A DNA stretch of 62,019 nucleotides from Pirellula sp. Its GTDB lineage: Bacteria; Planctomycetota; Planctomycetia; Pirellulales; Pirellulaceae. Of this stretch, positions 44,801 to 52,983 are shown one piece after another. Position 1 is the stretch's first letter, and the number at the start of each line of letters is the position of its first letter. Under the pieces are notes generated by a model. The model saw only the letters and a program-made list of their open reading frames with translations, was not told where the DNA came from and did no database searches. The stretch covers positions 1-62,019 of the forward strand of contig JAJTID010000031.1 in NCBI GenBank assembly GCA_021300155.1, given 5' to 3'. The translations under genes were made by a program, and so were the position numbers.

Positions 44801-47800
44801 AATCCGCCTCGAATCTCTTCGGTGATCGGTTCCTCGATGACGAACTGCGTTACTTCTGGTTTAGTCCAAAAGCTCTGCAGTATTTTTCCATGGTGAGATA
44901 ACTCAACAAAGGCACGACCACTATCGTATCCTGTCCCCCACACAGCCTTGAGCTTTTCTCCTGGTTCCAACGACCAGTCTTCTGCGTTAAGAAAATGCGG
45001 AATCTTGATCCCGAGCTTTGATTCTTTGGGATCGATAACCTTGAAGTTCACCACTGCCTTCACCGGTTTACCGAAACGATCTTGAGTCTCCACTACCGCA
45101 CGATAAACGCCTCGTTTTAGATCGATGGGCAGCTTTCGTTCGGTATCCGCTGCATAATCAAAGTCCTTCGTCGAAACATCGCCATCGCTTTCCCAACTCG
45201 CAATGTTGGAAGGATCCGGAGACTCCGGTGGACGTATAGCACCTGGCCCCATTGAGCGTCCACGTCCGCCTCGTCGTGGCATCGGCTGCATGGACGAACC
45301 TAGAATATCGGGTCGGATGACTTGCTGCGGCTCTCTCAATCGCATGACCTTTAACGTTCCCTTGGCCGGTAGCAGCTTGCCATTGAGGGTCGTGGTCGTG
45401 ATCTTGAATTCAGTCGGTTTCTCTGTCGTCAACCATTCTTGGGTAGCTACATCGGCTTGCATTGCTACGTATCCGGCTGAGACAGAAGAATCTGCGCTGC
45501 GAGTTTCCCCTGTGGTATCCGTTACGTCGGCACTAATCTGATAATCAAAGCTCGGTGAATCTTCTTCGGGGACAGAACGATCCGGTCTTGCTACAAACGT
45601 GATCGTAAACTTGCCTTGCGCATCTGTGGTGGTATTTCCGTGCGTGATCTCCTGAGCACCGCCTGGGTTGATCGGCATGCGCCAAGGGAAGCAAGTCGAA
45701 AACCAAACGGGCCAACGCACGGCTCGGGTGACATGGAATCGCACTTTGGCATTTGCGATGGGTACACCGGTGTAACTTGTTGCAATGCCAGACAGCGTTA
45801 CGGAATCGTTAAGTTTCGGAGACTCCGTGGGTGGTTCGAGTTTGACTTCGAATTTGGGACGTTTGTATTCTTCTACTTGGACGGCAACGGAGCTTATGTT
45901 GTTGACGGTGATCGTCATGTGCCCAGTCCCGCGGTCGCGTGGAGCAGTGAACGTTCCGCTAAAGCTTCCAAAGTCGTTCGAGACCAACGTTTGGTTAGCA
46001 ACTTCATTGCCATTGATATCTCGAAAAGCGACCGACACATTGTGTTTGGCTACCGTGTTGTATTTGTTCGCGTCTGTGTCCGCAAAGAGGCATATCCCTT
46101 TGTATTGAATCGTCTGACCGGGTCGATATATGGACCTATCCGTGAATAGTACATATTGCACTTGGACGGGCGGAGTTTGCGGTCGAGTATTGATGTACAA
46201 CGAGTCTCGTACACCCAACGCATTGCCATTGTGCTCGGCTAACAGTAGCAGCGAACGATTCGGACCGCTGAATGAAAAGCGACCATCTTTGTCCGTCGTC
46301 GTGGACTGTTCGGATACGCTTCGATTGTTGTTATCGGTAAAATTGTTGTTATCGGTAAAATTGTTGTTATCGGTAAAGAAGCCAGTTACCTTCGCGCCGA
46401 AAATCGGTGATCCAGATTGGTTGTCCAGGATGAACCCTTCTAACTTCTCTGCATTCCAGGATTGATCCAATATCATCGCGAGGTTGCTCACCCAAACCAT
46501 CGCCGCTTGGTTCATGTTGTCCTTGTCCGCAAAGTCCTCGCGTGCACTCGATTGCAGGAAATAGAACCCAGGCTTCAGACCTGGCGGAACGGAGACATCT
46601 TCGGTCGCGGTATGGAAATCATCCGTCACAGGAAGCTCGGCAGACCATGTTGCCTCAGGCTTTTGACTGCGAAACCGATCGTGATCCGCAGGTTGCGGGT
46701 ACGAGGGAGCATTGCCATTCTGTTGCTTGATCCGCTCTCTCCAATTGACCGAATGAAGTCGGAAATGGACTCGATTGATGTTTCGGTACGAGACTCGAAT
46801 TCTCGCGAGTTTGTCACTCCAAACTCGCTCCGTGACGATCCCAACGTACTTGGCTTCAATCTCGGCGATGAGATTAAAACAGAGCTTTCCTCCGACGCTT
46901 TCAGGGAACGTATTGGCACCTTGCATTGCGATCTCGCGTGCTTCCACTCGTCGCTCTTTCTCCATGAGCAATGTGGCCCAACGATGCCGTGCAATCGCCG
47001 ATAACTCATGTCGCGATTCTCGCTCTGCAAATGCTTTGAGCGCGGCAAGATACCGATCTCGTTTCTCTTCGCCGACCGCTTCCGCATGACAGTATTGCAA
47101 TCGTCGAAGCTCGACATCCAATAGTGCACTTCGGTCCTGATCCTCCGCATGCATTCGTAAAAGCTTTTGCAACAGCTTGATCGCCTTCAATTTCGCCGAT
47201 TCTTTATCCGTCGACTCAGGGGTCCAGGCAAGAAAATCTTGAGTCGTCCCCAACGCGGCCGAGGACGCTTCTATCTCAAACGCATCTTGGGATTTCGCGC
47301 CCGCCTGTTCGCCGGACGCATAGAAATCTAAAGCTTCATGAGCCACAAAATCGAACAACGTTGGACGATAAGTGTCTGGCAACGAACCCCGACTGAGCAA
47401 TGCACTATACGTATCGATCGGAATGGCACGAAGTTGTGCCTCACTGGCGAGCGCTTTCGAATAGAAGGTGTCAATTTCTTGAAACAGTCGCTTCAGGTCC
47501 CATGTCGTGAATTCGTCGCTGGGTGGAGCAGAGGTTGCGGTTCGTTGGCCAAATCGCCAACGGTTTTGTTGAAAATAGTTCCAATAGAAATGTGCTTGAA
47601 GCGTGTTCAAGACCGGCAACATTTCCGGTGGGGCCTTGTCGATTTCCGCCTGGAGTCGACGAATGTGCTCTTCGGGAAGTCGGCCTTCGATCTGAGACTC
47701 CAGAATGACCCGCTGCCCAATCCCCTTGATCGCTTCAGCGTATTGCTTCTCCGACAAAGCGGAGGCAATGATTGGCCCCAGTTCTTCGATCGCAGTCTTG

Positions 47801-47952
47801 GGAAGTCCTTTTTGCATCGCGTCTTCCACTTTTTTCCATCCTTGTGCTCGAGTTTGTTCGGTGGCTTGAAAACCAAGCCCCGTGCGTACGATTCCTGCCA
47901 AAACCAGGATGCTGAGCGAAACCAAAAAAATTGTTTTTGCCTGCATTTTCAT
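41818..47952 (-). CDS. Giant alpha-2-macroglobulin family protein
   Basis: A protein of 2044 residues with a signal peptide (1-28), an alpha-helical TPR-like N-terminal section to about 400, MG domains including the MG2 phrase YRPGQTIQYKG (about 610), the A2M-domain phrase around FVIPEALTTWRV, and the thioester-domain motif HDCSEQ with Cys about 1510 and Gln three residues on. Bacterial A2M proteins trap proteases in the periplasm by a covalent thioester. A Gly/Met-rich low-complexity insert (about 1184-1250) sits where the bait region lies in the family. Three copies of FTDNNN lie at about 525-545. AGGAGA precedes the ATG at 47952. Confidence 0.9.
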   Translation of the reverse strand: MKMQAKTIFLVSLSILVLAGIVRTGLGFQATEQTRAQGWKKVEDAMQKGLPKTAIEELGPIIASALSEKQYAEAIKGIGQRVILESQIEGRLPEEHIRRLQAEIDKAPPEMLPVLNTLQAHFYWNYFQQNRWRFGQRTATSAPPSDEFTTWDLKRLFQEIDTFYSKALASEAQLRAIPIDTYSALLSRGSLPDTYRPTLFDFVAHEALDFYASGEQAGAKSQDAFEIEASSAALGTTQDFLAWTPESTDKESAKLKAIKLLQKLLRMHAEDQDRSALLDVELRRLQYCHAEAVGEEKRDRYLAALKAFAERESRHELSAIARHRWATLLMEKERRVEAREIAMQGANTFPESVGGKLCFNLIAEIEAKYVGIVTERVWSDKLARIRVSYRNINRVHFRLHSVNWRERIKQQNGNAPSYPQPADHDRFRSQKPEATWSAELPVTDDFHTATEDVSVPPGLKPGFYFLQSSAREDFADKDNMNQAAMVWVSNLAMILDQSWNAEKLEGFILDNQSGSPIFGAKVTGFFTDNNNFTDNNNFTDNNNRSVSEQSTTTDKDGRFSFSGPNRSLLLLAEHNGNALGVRDSLYINTRPQTPPVQVQYVLFTDRSIYRPGQTIQYKGICLFADTDANKYNTVAKHNVSVAFRDINGNEVANQTLVSNDFGSFSGTFTAPRDRGTGHMTITVNNISSVAVQVEEYKRPKFEVKLEPPTESPKLNDSVTLSGIATSYTGVPIANAKVRFHVTRAVRWPVWFSTCFPWRMPINPGGAQEITHGNTTTDAQGKFTITFVARPDRSVPEEDSPSFDYQISADVTDTTGETRSADSSVSAGYVAMQADVATQEWLTTEKPTEFKITTTTLNGKLLPAKGTLKVMRLREPQQVIRPDILGSSMQPMPRRGGRGRSMGPGAIRPPESPDPSNIASWESDGDVSTKDFDYAADTERKLPIDLKRGVYRAVVETQDRFGKPVKAVVNFKVIDPKESKLGIKIPHFLNAEDWSLEPGEKLKAVWGTGYDSGRAFVELSHHGKILQSFWTKPEVTQFVIEEPITEEIRGGLTLRILFVKENRSYVENRQIDVPWTNKELKLRWERFVSKLEPGSKEKFKLIAEGPKATKAITEVVAAMYDASLDAYLPHPWLQRFSVFRANYGYSNWTFQNFPEYLMHVSGNFDSKLKPVSFTYRDFPPSFGMNVRMFGRGAPGAGGPGGYGGMGGEGGMMMRSNMSLAESAPQAAMSDAAGGMGGMPGGGFASMDFAKAVAPGTAAGVGTPPQGGTNNVDLGSVSPRKNLNETAFFFPHVVANKEGSYEMEFVIPEALTTWRVMAFSHDKELRSGYIEDKVVTSKELMVQPNPPRFLREGDVLEFSVKVSNTSPKSQTGKVALKLFDAINEGSKDKEFGNSNIEQMFQLGPNESKNFTWKLTVPDGSYPILYRAIGGTERVSDGEEGMLPVLSKRVLVTESLPLPIRGKSTKEFEFKKLLDSAKSDSLKHESLTVQMVSQPAWYAVLALPYLMEYPHDCSEQTFNRLYANSLAQHIAQSDPKIKRVFDTWRSYQPDALKSPLEKNQDLKSVMIEETPWLINAQSESQSRKNIALLFDENRLASESARAMQRLLEMQRENGMWPWFPGGPDNEYLSLYITTGFGRMRHLGVQVDMSAAMRALERLDAWMHEQYVKIMANSKDPESNHLSSTIALYLYGRSFFVKDQPIGEQYRVAIQYWQRQAKNHWLSLPRQCQAQVAIGLHRMNDAETPTAILKSIVEFSSNNEEMGMFWRDQEHSWWWYHAPIETQAMMIEALDEVAKDSKAVEDCKVWLLKQKQTQDWKTTKSTADAVYALLLRGEKMLSSDELVEVQLAGTTIKPEKVEAGTGFYEQKFLRGEVKPEFGTIKVTKQSAGVSWGSVHWQYLEDVSKVTPYEGTPLKLEKQIFSKSQTKAGAELTRVAGPVQVGDELVCRIVLKTDRDMEYVHLKDHRGSGTEPVSVLSQYRYQDGLAYYESTRDTASHFFIDYLPKGTYVFEYSVRVQHAGKYPTGLATIQCMYAPEFNSHSESVLLEVK
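46324..46377. repeat. Triplicated 18-base tandem repeat inside the macroglobulin gene
   Basis: The 18-base unit ATTGTTGTTATCGGTAAA occurs three times in a row, identical. Because 18 is a multiple of three, gain or loss of a unit keeps the frame and changes the number of FTDNNN motifs (GFFTDNNNFTDNNNFTDNNN in the protein). Confidence 0.95.
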
Positions 47953-48120
47953 TGCGATTCTCCTACGCGGCAGTTCCAGCACAACGGCTTGAAACGATGA
48001 GGTCTATTCCCACTAAGGGTAACAGAAAAACGAACGAACGTCTCGTTTATTAAGAAACGCCGCCACTTAGGAAGCGTATTTTTTCGTGCACTACCGACCG
48101 TAGTCACGGTTTGAGCGTAG

Positions 48121-48213
48121 CTCGGGACCATCGTCCCGAGCGGATGGAATTCCACTACATTGGGTAAGTTAACATCTGCCGCTAGCCTAACGGCCGGGAC
48201 AATGGTCCCAGCC
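48121..48213. repeat. Palindromic repeat family D, copy 1
   Basis: Two hairpins, CTCGGGACCATCGTCCCGAG (48121-48140) and GGCCGGGACAATGGTCCCAG (from 48192), are joined by about 50 bases with CGGATGGA directly after the first. Copy 2 at 50836-50905 has the same order and orientation with a shorter spacer. It lies between the macroglobulin start and the end of manC. The rest of 47953-48229 has nothing else I can identify. Confidence 0.85.
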
Positions 48214-48229
48214 GACATCAGACAATTGA

Positions 48230-49309
48230 CTATAGATATTGCTGATGTCCGAGTTCCGCTAGTTGCTTCACCACCTCGCGGACTCGTTCTTCTTCTTCCT
48301 TGGGTGCGACCAACGTAGCGTCAGGAGTGTGAACGACGATCGTTTCCTTCATGCCGATCGTCACGATCAAGTGGTCCGATTCGCTGCGAATGATCATGTT
48401 CTCCGAATCGATCGCCAGATAAGGACCATCGACGGCGTTCCCTTTTTCGTCAGGTTTGATCAATCGGGCGATCGCTTGCCAGCTTCCCACGTCATCCCAC
48501 GAGTAAGGAGCTTCGATCACAGCCACGTTCTTGAAACGCTCCATCACGGCAAAGTCGATCGATTTGCCTTTGATCTTTTCAAAATGCTCCGTAAATGTTT
48601 TCTGAAAGTCGGCAGTTCCAATCCCTTTCGCAATGTTCTGAATATGAACGCTCATCTCAGGTTCGAACTGCTCTAAAGCCTCGAGAATCGTCGATGCCTT
48701 CCAAAGAAAGATTCCGCTGTTCCAATAGAATGTTCCGGCCTCAACATATTCTTCCGCTGTTTTCCTGTCTGGCTTCTCGCGGAATCGCTCCACTCCGAAC
48801 GTCGCAATGCCTGGTTCACCCGCGATGGCTTTCCCGCGTTGGATATAACCAAAGGATTCAGCGGCGTAACTGGGGCGAATTCCAAACGTGACAATGCGTG
48901 TTGGATCTTGTTCGATCAACTTGACGCCAGCGCGAACAGCGCGATGAAACTCTGACCTCGGTTCAATTACGTGGTCCGATGGCATAACAATCATGATGCC
49001 ATCTTTGTCAGCGGATTGGACTAGTGATGCCGCAACACCAATACAAGGTGCCGTATCTCGTTTGTACGGCTCGCCAATGATATGCTCCAACGGCAGGTCC
49101 GGCAATTGCGAGACCACCGCATCGGTCAATTGCTGGTTCGTCAAAACCAGAATGCGCTCACTCGAAACCAGACCATTCAATCGATCGAACGTTGTTTGCA
49201 ACATCGTCCGAGGGCTACCCATCTTGAGCAATTGCTTGGGTTTGATCTGTCGGCTCGCAGGCCAAAACCTAGTACCTGACCCACCCGCCATGATCACTGC
49301 ATGCAACAT
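48230..49309 (-). CDS. manC: Mannose-1-phosphate guanylyltransferase
   Basis: A protein of 359 residues. The nucleotidyltransferase signature AVIMAGGSGTRFWPASRQIK and the phrase MPSDHVIEP, together with the C-terminal PYSWDDVGSWQAI and HTPDATLVAPKEEEERVREV, match the GDP-mannose pyrophosphorylase family without the fused isomerase domain. It makes GDP-mannose for envelope glycans. It lies 57 bases downstream of the UDP-sugar pyrophosphorylase gene, so both may serve the same polymer. Confidence 0.92.
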   Translation of the reverse strand: MLHAVIMAGGSGTRFWPASRQIKPKQLLKMGSPRTMLQTTFDRLNGLVSSERILVLTNQQLTDAVVSQLPDLPLEHIIGEPYKRDTAPCIGVAASLVQSADKDGIMIVMPSDHVIEPRSEFHRAVRAGVKLIEQDPTRIVTFGIRPSYAAESFGYIQRGKAIAGEPGIATFGVERFREKPDRKTAEEYVEAGTFYWNSGIFLWKASTILEALEQFEPEMSVHIQNIAKGIGTADFQKTFTEHFEKIKGKSIDFAVMERFKNVAVIEAPYSWDDVGSWQAIARLIKPDEKGNAVDGPYLAIDSENMIIRSESDHLIVTIGMKETIVVHTPDATLVAPKEEEERVREVVKQLAELGHQQYL

Positions 49310-49345
49310 GAAGCTAGCCTCTGTTTCTAATGAAAAATACCTAGT

Positions 49346-49362
49346 CGTAGTTGGAGACTACG
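49346..49362 (-). terminator. Possible terminator between UDPGP gene and manC
   Basis: On the minus strand CGTAGT, CTCCA, ACTACG is a 6-base stem followed seven bases later by TATTTTTC. It lies between the UDPGP stop (49367) and the manC start (49309). It could attenuate the operon rather than end it. Confidence 0.3.
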
Positions 49363-49366
49363 CCCA

Positions 49367-50758
49367 CTATGCAAAGTAAGTGTTCGATTGAATCTTGCTC
49401 GGCGCTTGGATTTTCGTTTTTACATCGTCGGCGTCCAGTGCCCACAATGGATTTATTTCGACGACACAGGACGCTTCTGATTCCACTCCAGCAGCAGCCA
49501 GCCATCGCTTGAACCGATTACTGATCGCGAATCGAGATAAGGACGGAGTATCCGTCGCAGCCCCCTCCGCATTCTTCACGGGAGCAAATACTTCCGCTGC
49601 ATCCCCCTCAACAACCAAAGCTTGCGCTGCATGAGGCAACAGATCAAAAACGAACCTCTCAAACTTAATCGCGTTCGGAGAAGCTGGCTTAATAGTCGAA
49701 CCTGATGCATCGACAAATGGGACGGCTTTATGCGCTCGATGAAACGGCAATGCGTTGTCATCCAAGCAACAATTTTCTAAAAATTGTCGATCCAAAACAT
49801 GGACCGCGATGTTGCCCGCCCAGAGCTGTAAACTTCCATCCGGGTTCTGCAATTCCGCAACTTCATCCGGCAAATCGCTATATTCGATGATTTGTGTTTT
49901 GCCATCGATCGAGACGACGTTGCCTACCTTTTCCTTTGCAAATCGCTTTTGAACGACTTGGGTTGTCATCTGGGAACCGCGATGGAGATGATGTCCGATC
50001 AACGTCGGATCGCATGCAGTCACCAATGGATTGTCCACTTGAGCGTAAAAGAAATGTTCGATGCCGCGTTCGGCACAAGTCCGAAGCAGACCATGCTTTG
50101 AGAGCGCTTTAACAATACCACCGTGGCCATCCGGGCTCATAGCAATGCGATGGGTCGATTCCAACAATATCACGCCAGTGCTTGCATCGATTGCCGGCAT
50201 GGTTCCTTGTTGAAAGATAGTAATCTGATCGTCGCGCAGGCCTAGGTTGTTGTGTGCTGCGAAATAATCTTTGGTCTGCTGGTCCGTCGCTGGACTGGTC
50301 ATGATCAAAAGTGGAATCTCCACTCCATACTTTTTCATCGCACCACGCAGCGAGTCGACATGCATTGCAAAGAGCGTTCGATTCGAAACCGGGCCGATGC
50401 GAAACATTCCCTTGGGAAGATCGAATCCTAGGCGTGTGCCTTGTCCGCCCGCGACCAAAATCATAGCGACTTTGCCAGCTCGGATCGCCTCTTCACCGAT
50501 CGACTTGGCATGGCGATGGGCAGCGAGTTCTTCCCGTCGAACAGCGTCAGGTGGTTTGGCTCGCGAGGCCAATTGCTTCCAGTCTGTCCCTTTGGCATTG
50601 CCGATAAAGAGTCTTCGAAGTTCATCGAAGTCGATCGAATGTATCTCTTTGACCAGCAGATCTCGCTCGACTGAGTTGAGCGAATTCCAATGGCCGATCA
50701 AATGCGATTGGCCATGTTTTTCCACCAATGATTTCAGGGCGTCGAAAGCATCCTGCAT
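49367..50758 (-). CDS. UDPGP-family UDP-sugar pyrophosphorylase
   Basis: A protein of 463 residues with the eukaryotic-type UDPGP motif VAGGQGTRLGFDLPKGMF near 97. It then has PLLIMTSPATDQQTKDYF, MSPDGHGGIVKAL (the uridine-binding loop of UDP-GlcNAc/GlcNAc-type enzymes) and VQKRFAKEKVGNVVSIDGKT. It makes UDP-N-acetylglucosamine or UDP-glucose from UTP and the sugar 1-phosphate; the family alone does not settle which. AGGAA precedes the ATG at 50758. It forms a two-gene operon with manC, flanked by repeat D copies. Confidence 0.9.
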   Translation of the reverse strand: MQDAFDALKSLVEKHGQSHLIGHWNSLNSVERDLLVKEIHSIDFDELRRLFIGNAKGTDWKQLASRAKPPDAVRREELAAHRHAKSIGEEAIRAGKVAMILVAGGQGTRLGFDLPKGMFRIGPVSNRTLFAMHVDSLRGAMKKYGVEIPLLIMTSPATDQQTKDYFAAHNNLGLRDDQITIFQQGTMPAIDASTGVILLESTHRIAMSPDGHGGIVKALSKHGLLRTCAERGIEHFFYAQVDNPLVTACDPTLIGHHLHRGSQMTTQVVQKRFAKEKVGNVVSIDGKTQIIEYSDLPDEVAELQNPDGSLQLWAGNIAVHVLDRQFLENCCLDDNALPFHRAHKAVPFVDASGSTIKPASPNAIKFERFVFDLLPHAAQALVVEGDAAEVFAPVKNAEGAATDTPSLSRFAISNRFKRWLAAAGVESEASCVVEINPLWALDADDVKTKIQAPSKIQSNTYFA

Positions 50759-50835
50759 TTTTGGTTCCTGTTTCGAGCGATACCTTGGCACACCCGAGAA
50801 AAGTCTCGCAATGACGGTATCTTGGAAGTCTGTAG

Positions 50836-50905
50836 CTTGGGACCATTGTCCCGAGCGGATGGATTTTTCGAGGTGTTACTGAAGGCCGGGACAATGGTCC
50901 CAGCC
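50836..50905. repeat. Palindromic repeat family D, copy 2
   Basis: CTTGGGACCATTGTCCCGAG (50836-50855), CGGATGGA, a short spacer and GGCCGGGACAATGGTCCCAG (from 50884) repeat copy 1 in direct orientation. Together the two copies flank the UDPGP-manC pair. The ORF read across it (50622-50894, minus) is an artefact. Confidence 0.85.
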
Positions 50906-50945
50906 CCAGCCTACTCCCTTGCTCACGGGCTTATTGCCTTGATTC

Positions 50946-50998
50946 CAACCCGACGCGCAAGCGAGGGACGGTCTGCCCCTCGCTAACACGTAGGGTTG
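50946..50998. repeat. Palindromic repeat family B, copy 3
   Basis: CAACCCGACGCGCAAGCGAG and CTCGCTAACACGTAGGGTTG pair around a short centre. The element lies directly downstream of the FKBP stop, and 40 bases from repeat D copy 2. Confidence 0.8.
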
Positions 50999-51010
50999 CG
51001 ATTTCCGGTG

Positions 51011-51751
51011 CTACTTCGAAACATCCAGCAGTTCCAATTGGAAAATGAGCGCTTCGTTTGGACCAATTGCTGGTGGTGAACCTCGTTCTCCATAACCTAG
51101 TCCCGGTGGAATCGTAACGACCCACTTATCACCGACCTTCATGCGTTGAAGCGCTTCGGCAAATCCAGGAACAACTCCTTGTACTGGAAACTTTGCCGGT
51201 TCATTTCGTTGGATCGACGAGTCGAAAATCTCACCTTGGATGGTCTTTCCTTCATAGTGCACCGTGACGGTGTCCGTTAGCGTCGGTTGCTTGCCCGTGC
51301 CAGCCGCGACCACTTGGTATTGAAGTCCTGAACGCGTGGTTTGAACACCGTCTTTCTTTTTGTTCTCTTCGAGATATTTGTTTGCAGCATCTAGATTTGA
51401 TTTCGCCAGCTCCAGCATCTTCTTCTGAATCATCGTGTTCAACGTGTTCACGACAGAGTCCATTTCTGCGTCAGATAGCTTCGCCTTTTTCTTGGAAAGT
51501 GCGTCCACAAGCCCGGCAACGAACTCCTTGGTGTCGATATCTTGCTCCGTAAAGCGTCGACCAGCCAATCCGCTACCGAAATCGAAACCAAAGAAGTAGC
51601 TAATATTTTGTTTCGAGGCACTCGCGCCAGGACCGGTGCCCGGAATGATCGGAGCAGGTGCTTGGGTTTGCCCTCTCACTGGCTCTTGCGAGTGAACTAG
51701 CGTCCCCATCGAAGCGATGGCAAGGAATAGGGCCTTGGATTTCCAACACAT
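51011..51751 (-). CDS. FKBP-type peptidyl-prolyl isomerase, exported
   Basis: A protein of 246 residues with a signal peptide (about 1-21, ending VHSQ), an FkpA-type N-terminal dimerisation region (about 45-130, YFFGFDFGSGLAGRRF onward) and a C-terminal FKBP domain with VTVHYEGKTIQGEIFDSS, FPVQGVVPGFAEALQRMKVG and WVVTIPPGLGYGERG. It isomerises prolyl bonds and helps fold proteins in the periplasm. It is a single gene; a Pro-rich linker (TQAPAPIIPGTGP) follows the signal. Confidence 0.93.
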   Translation of the reverse strand: MCWKSKALFLAIASMGTLVHSQEPVRGQTQAPAPIIPGTGPGASASKQNISYFFGFDFGSGLAGRRFTEQDIDTKEFVAGLVDALSKKKAKLSDAEMDSVVNTLNTMIQKKMLELAKSNLDAANKYLEENKKKDGVQTTRSGLQYQVVAAGTGKQPTLTDTVTVHYEGKTIQGEIFDSSIQRNEPAKFPVQGVVPGFAEALQRMKVGDKWVVTIPPGLGYGERGSPPAIGPNEALIFQLELLDVSK

Positions 51752-51930
51752 AACAATACTTTCCTAATAAAAATCTGTTTCAAAACGAACTAGGGGACGC
51801 GGCCAGAACCGGTACAATCTATCCTGTCACCGGAGACTACCCAACATCCTAGCCGGATCAAAGGCCATTTTCTGCCCCGAAACCTCCATTCCCCTATTTT
51901 TAATTATCCCAGCCAATAGGATCATCCTCA

Positions 51931-52968
51931 GTGAAAGCTTTGCTGCTCCAGGAATACAAGAAACTCATCGTTGCCGATCTGCCCGAACCCGAATGTGGCG
52001 CTGAAGATCTCAAAGTCCAAGTGAAAGCGTGTGGTATCTGCGGTAGCGATGTTCATGGATTCGATGGCAGCTCTGGACGCCGCATTCCGCCATTGGTTAT
52101 GGGACACGAAGCAGCCGGCATCGTAACCGCGATCGGCCCTCAAGTGACACAGTTCGCTGTCGGCGATCGCGTGACCTTTGACTCCACCGTTTCCTGCGGC
52201 AAATGCCACTATTGCAAAGCCGGCTCGATCAATCTCTGCGAAAATCGCCAAGTCCTCGGGGTATCGTGCAATGAGTTTCGTCGCCAAGGTGCCTTTGCAC
52301 AATACGTCACGGTTCCTCAACGAATCGCTTACAAGATCCCTGACAATCTACCCTTCGAACATGCCGCCATGATCGAGGCGGTCTCGATCGCGGTCCACGC
52401 CACCAACCGCACTCCAAAACACTTGGGCGGTTCCGTGGTCGTCGTCGGAGCCGGTATGATCGGATTGCTATGTATTCAAACACTGAAATACGCTGGCTTC
52501 TCGAAAGTTATCGCGGTCGATCTGGAAGATGAAAAGCTTGAGCTAGCTAAAACGCTCGGAGCGACTCACTCGCTCAACGCGCGAAACAACGACGTTGTCG
52601 CCAAAGTCATGGAGCTAACCAACGGCCGCGGCGCCGATGCGAGTATGGAAGTCGTTGGAGCTAAGCCGACGGTGAACACGTGCTTTCAAGTGGTTCGGCG
52701 TGGTGGATCCGTAACGCTCGTTGGAAATTTGGCACCGACCGTAGAATTGCCTTTGCAAACGGTTGTGACTCGCGAGCTTTCTGTATACGGATCGTGCGCT
52801 TCGAATGGCGAGATCCCCCAGTGCATCGAGTTGCTTTCGTCCGGTGCAATCCAAGTGCAACCTTTGATCACTGCCACGGCCAGATTGGATGAGACTGCGA
52901 ATTGGTTTGATAGACTCTACGCTGGCGAAAAGGGGGCGATGAAGGTTATCGTCCAACCAAATGGATAA
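51931..52968 (+). CDS. Zinc-dependent medium-chain dehydrogenase
   Basis: A protein of 345 residues. It has GHEAAGIVTAIG, the catalytic zinc motif CGICGSDVHGFDG, the structural zinc loop CGKCHYCKAGSINLC, and the NAD-binding Rossmann fingerprint VVVVGAGMIGLLCIQ. It resembles sorbitol or threonine dehydrogenase-like polyol enzymes, so a polyol or sugar substrate is likely, but not certain. The start is GTG at 51931. Sixteen bases later the ATP-grasp gene begins, so both share an operon. Confidence 0.92.
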   Translation: MKALLLQEYKKLIVADLPEPECGAEDLKVQVKACGICGSDVHGFDGSSGRRIPPLVMGHEAAGIVTAIGPQVTQFAVGDRVTFDSTVSCGKCHYCKAGSINLCENRQVLGVSCNEFRRQGAFAQYVTVPQRIAYKIPDNLPFEHAAMIEAVSIAVHATNRTPKHLGGSVVVVGAGMIGLLCIQTLKYAGFSKVIAVDLEDEKLELAKTLGATHSLNARNNDVVAKVMELTNGRGADASMEVVGAKPTVNTCFQVVRRGGSVTLVGNLAPTVELPLQTVVTRELSVYGSCASNGEIPQCIELLSSGAIQVQPLITATARLDETANWFDRLYAGEKGAMKVIVQPNG

Positions 52969-52983
52969 GCGTCTGCATCGAAC

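Noticed and set aside
46324-46377. CRISPR-like array
   Set aside because: The three 18-base units are identical, have no spacers and lie in frame inside a gene; it is a simple tandem repeat.
45616-48000. Large plus-strand ORFs opposite the macroglobulin gene
   Set aside because: They are antisense shadows of a gene with clear MG and thioester motifs, and their sequences have no domain character.
47949-48218. Minus-strand ORF with HPLGTMVPS
   Set aside because: It is a translation of repeat D1; the ORF at 50622-50894 is the same for D2.
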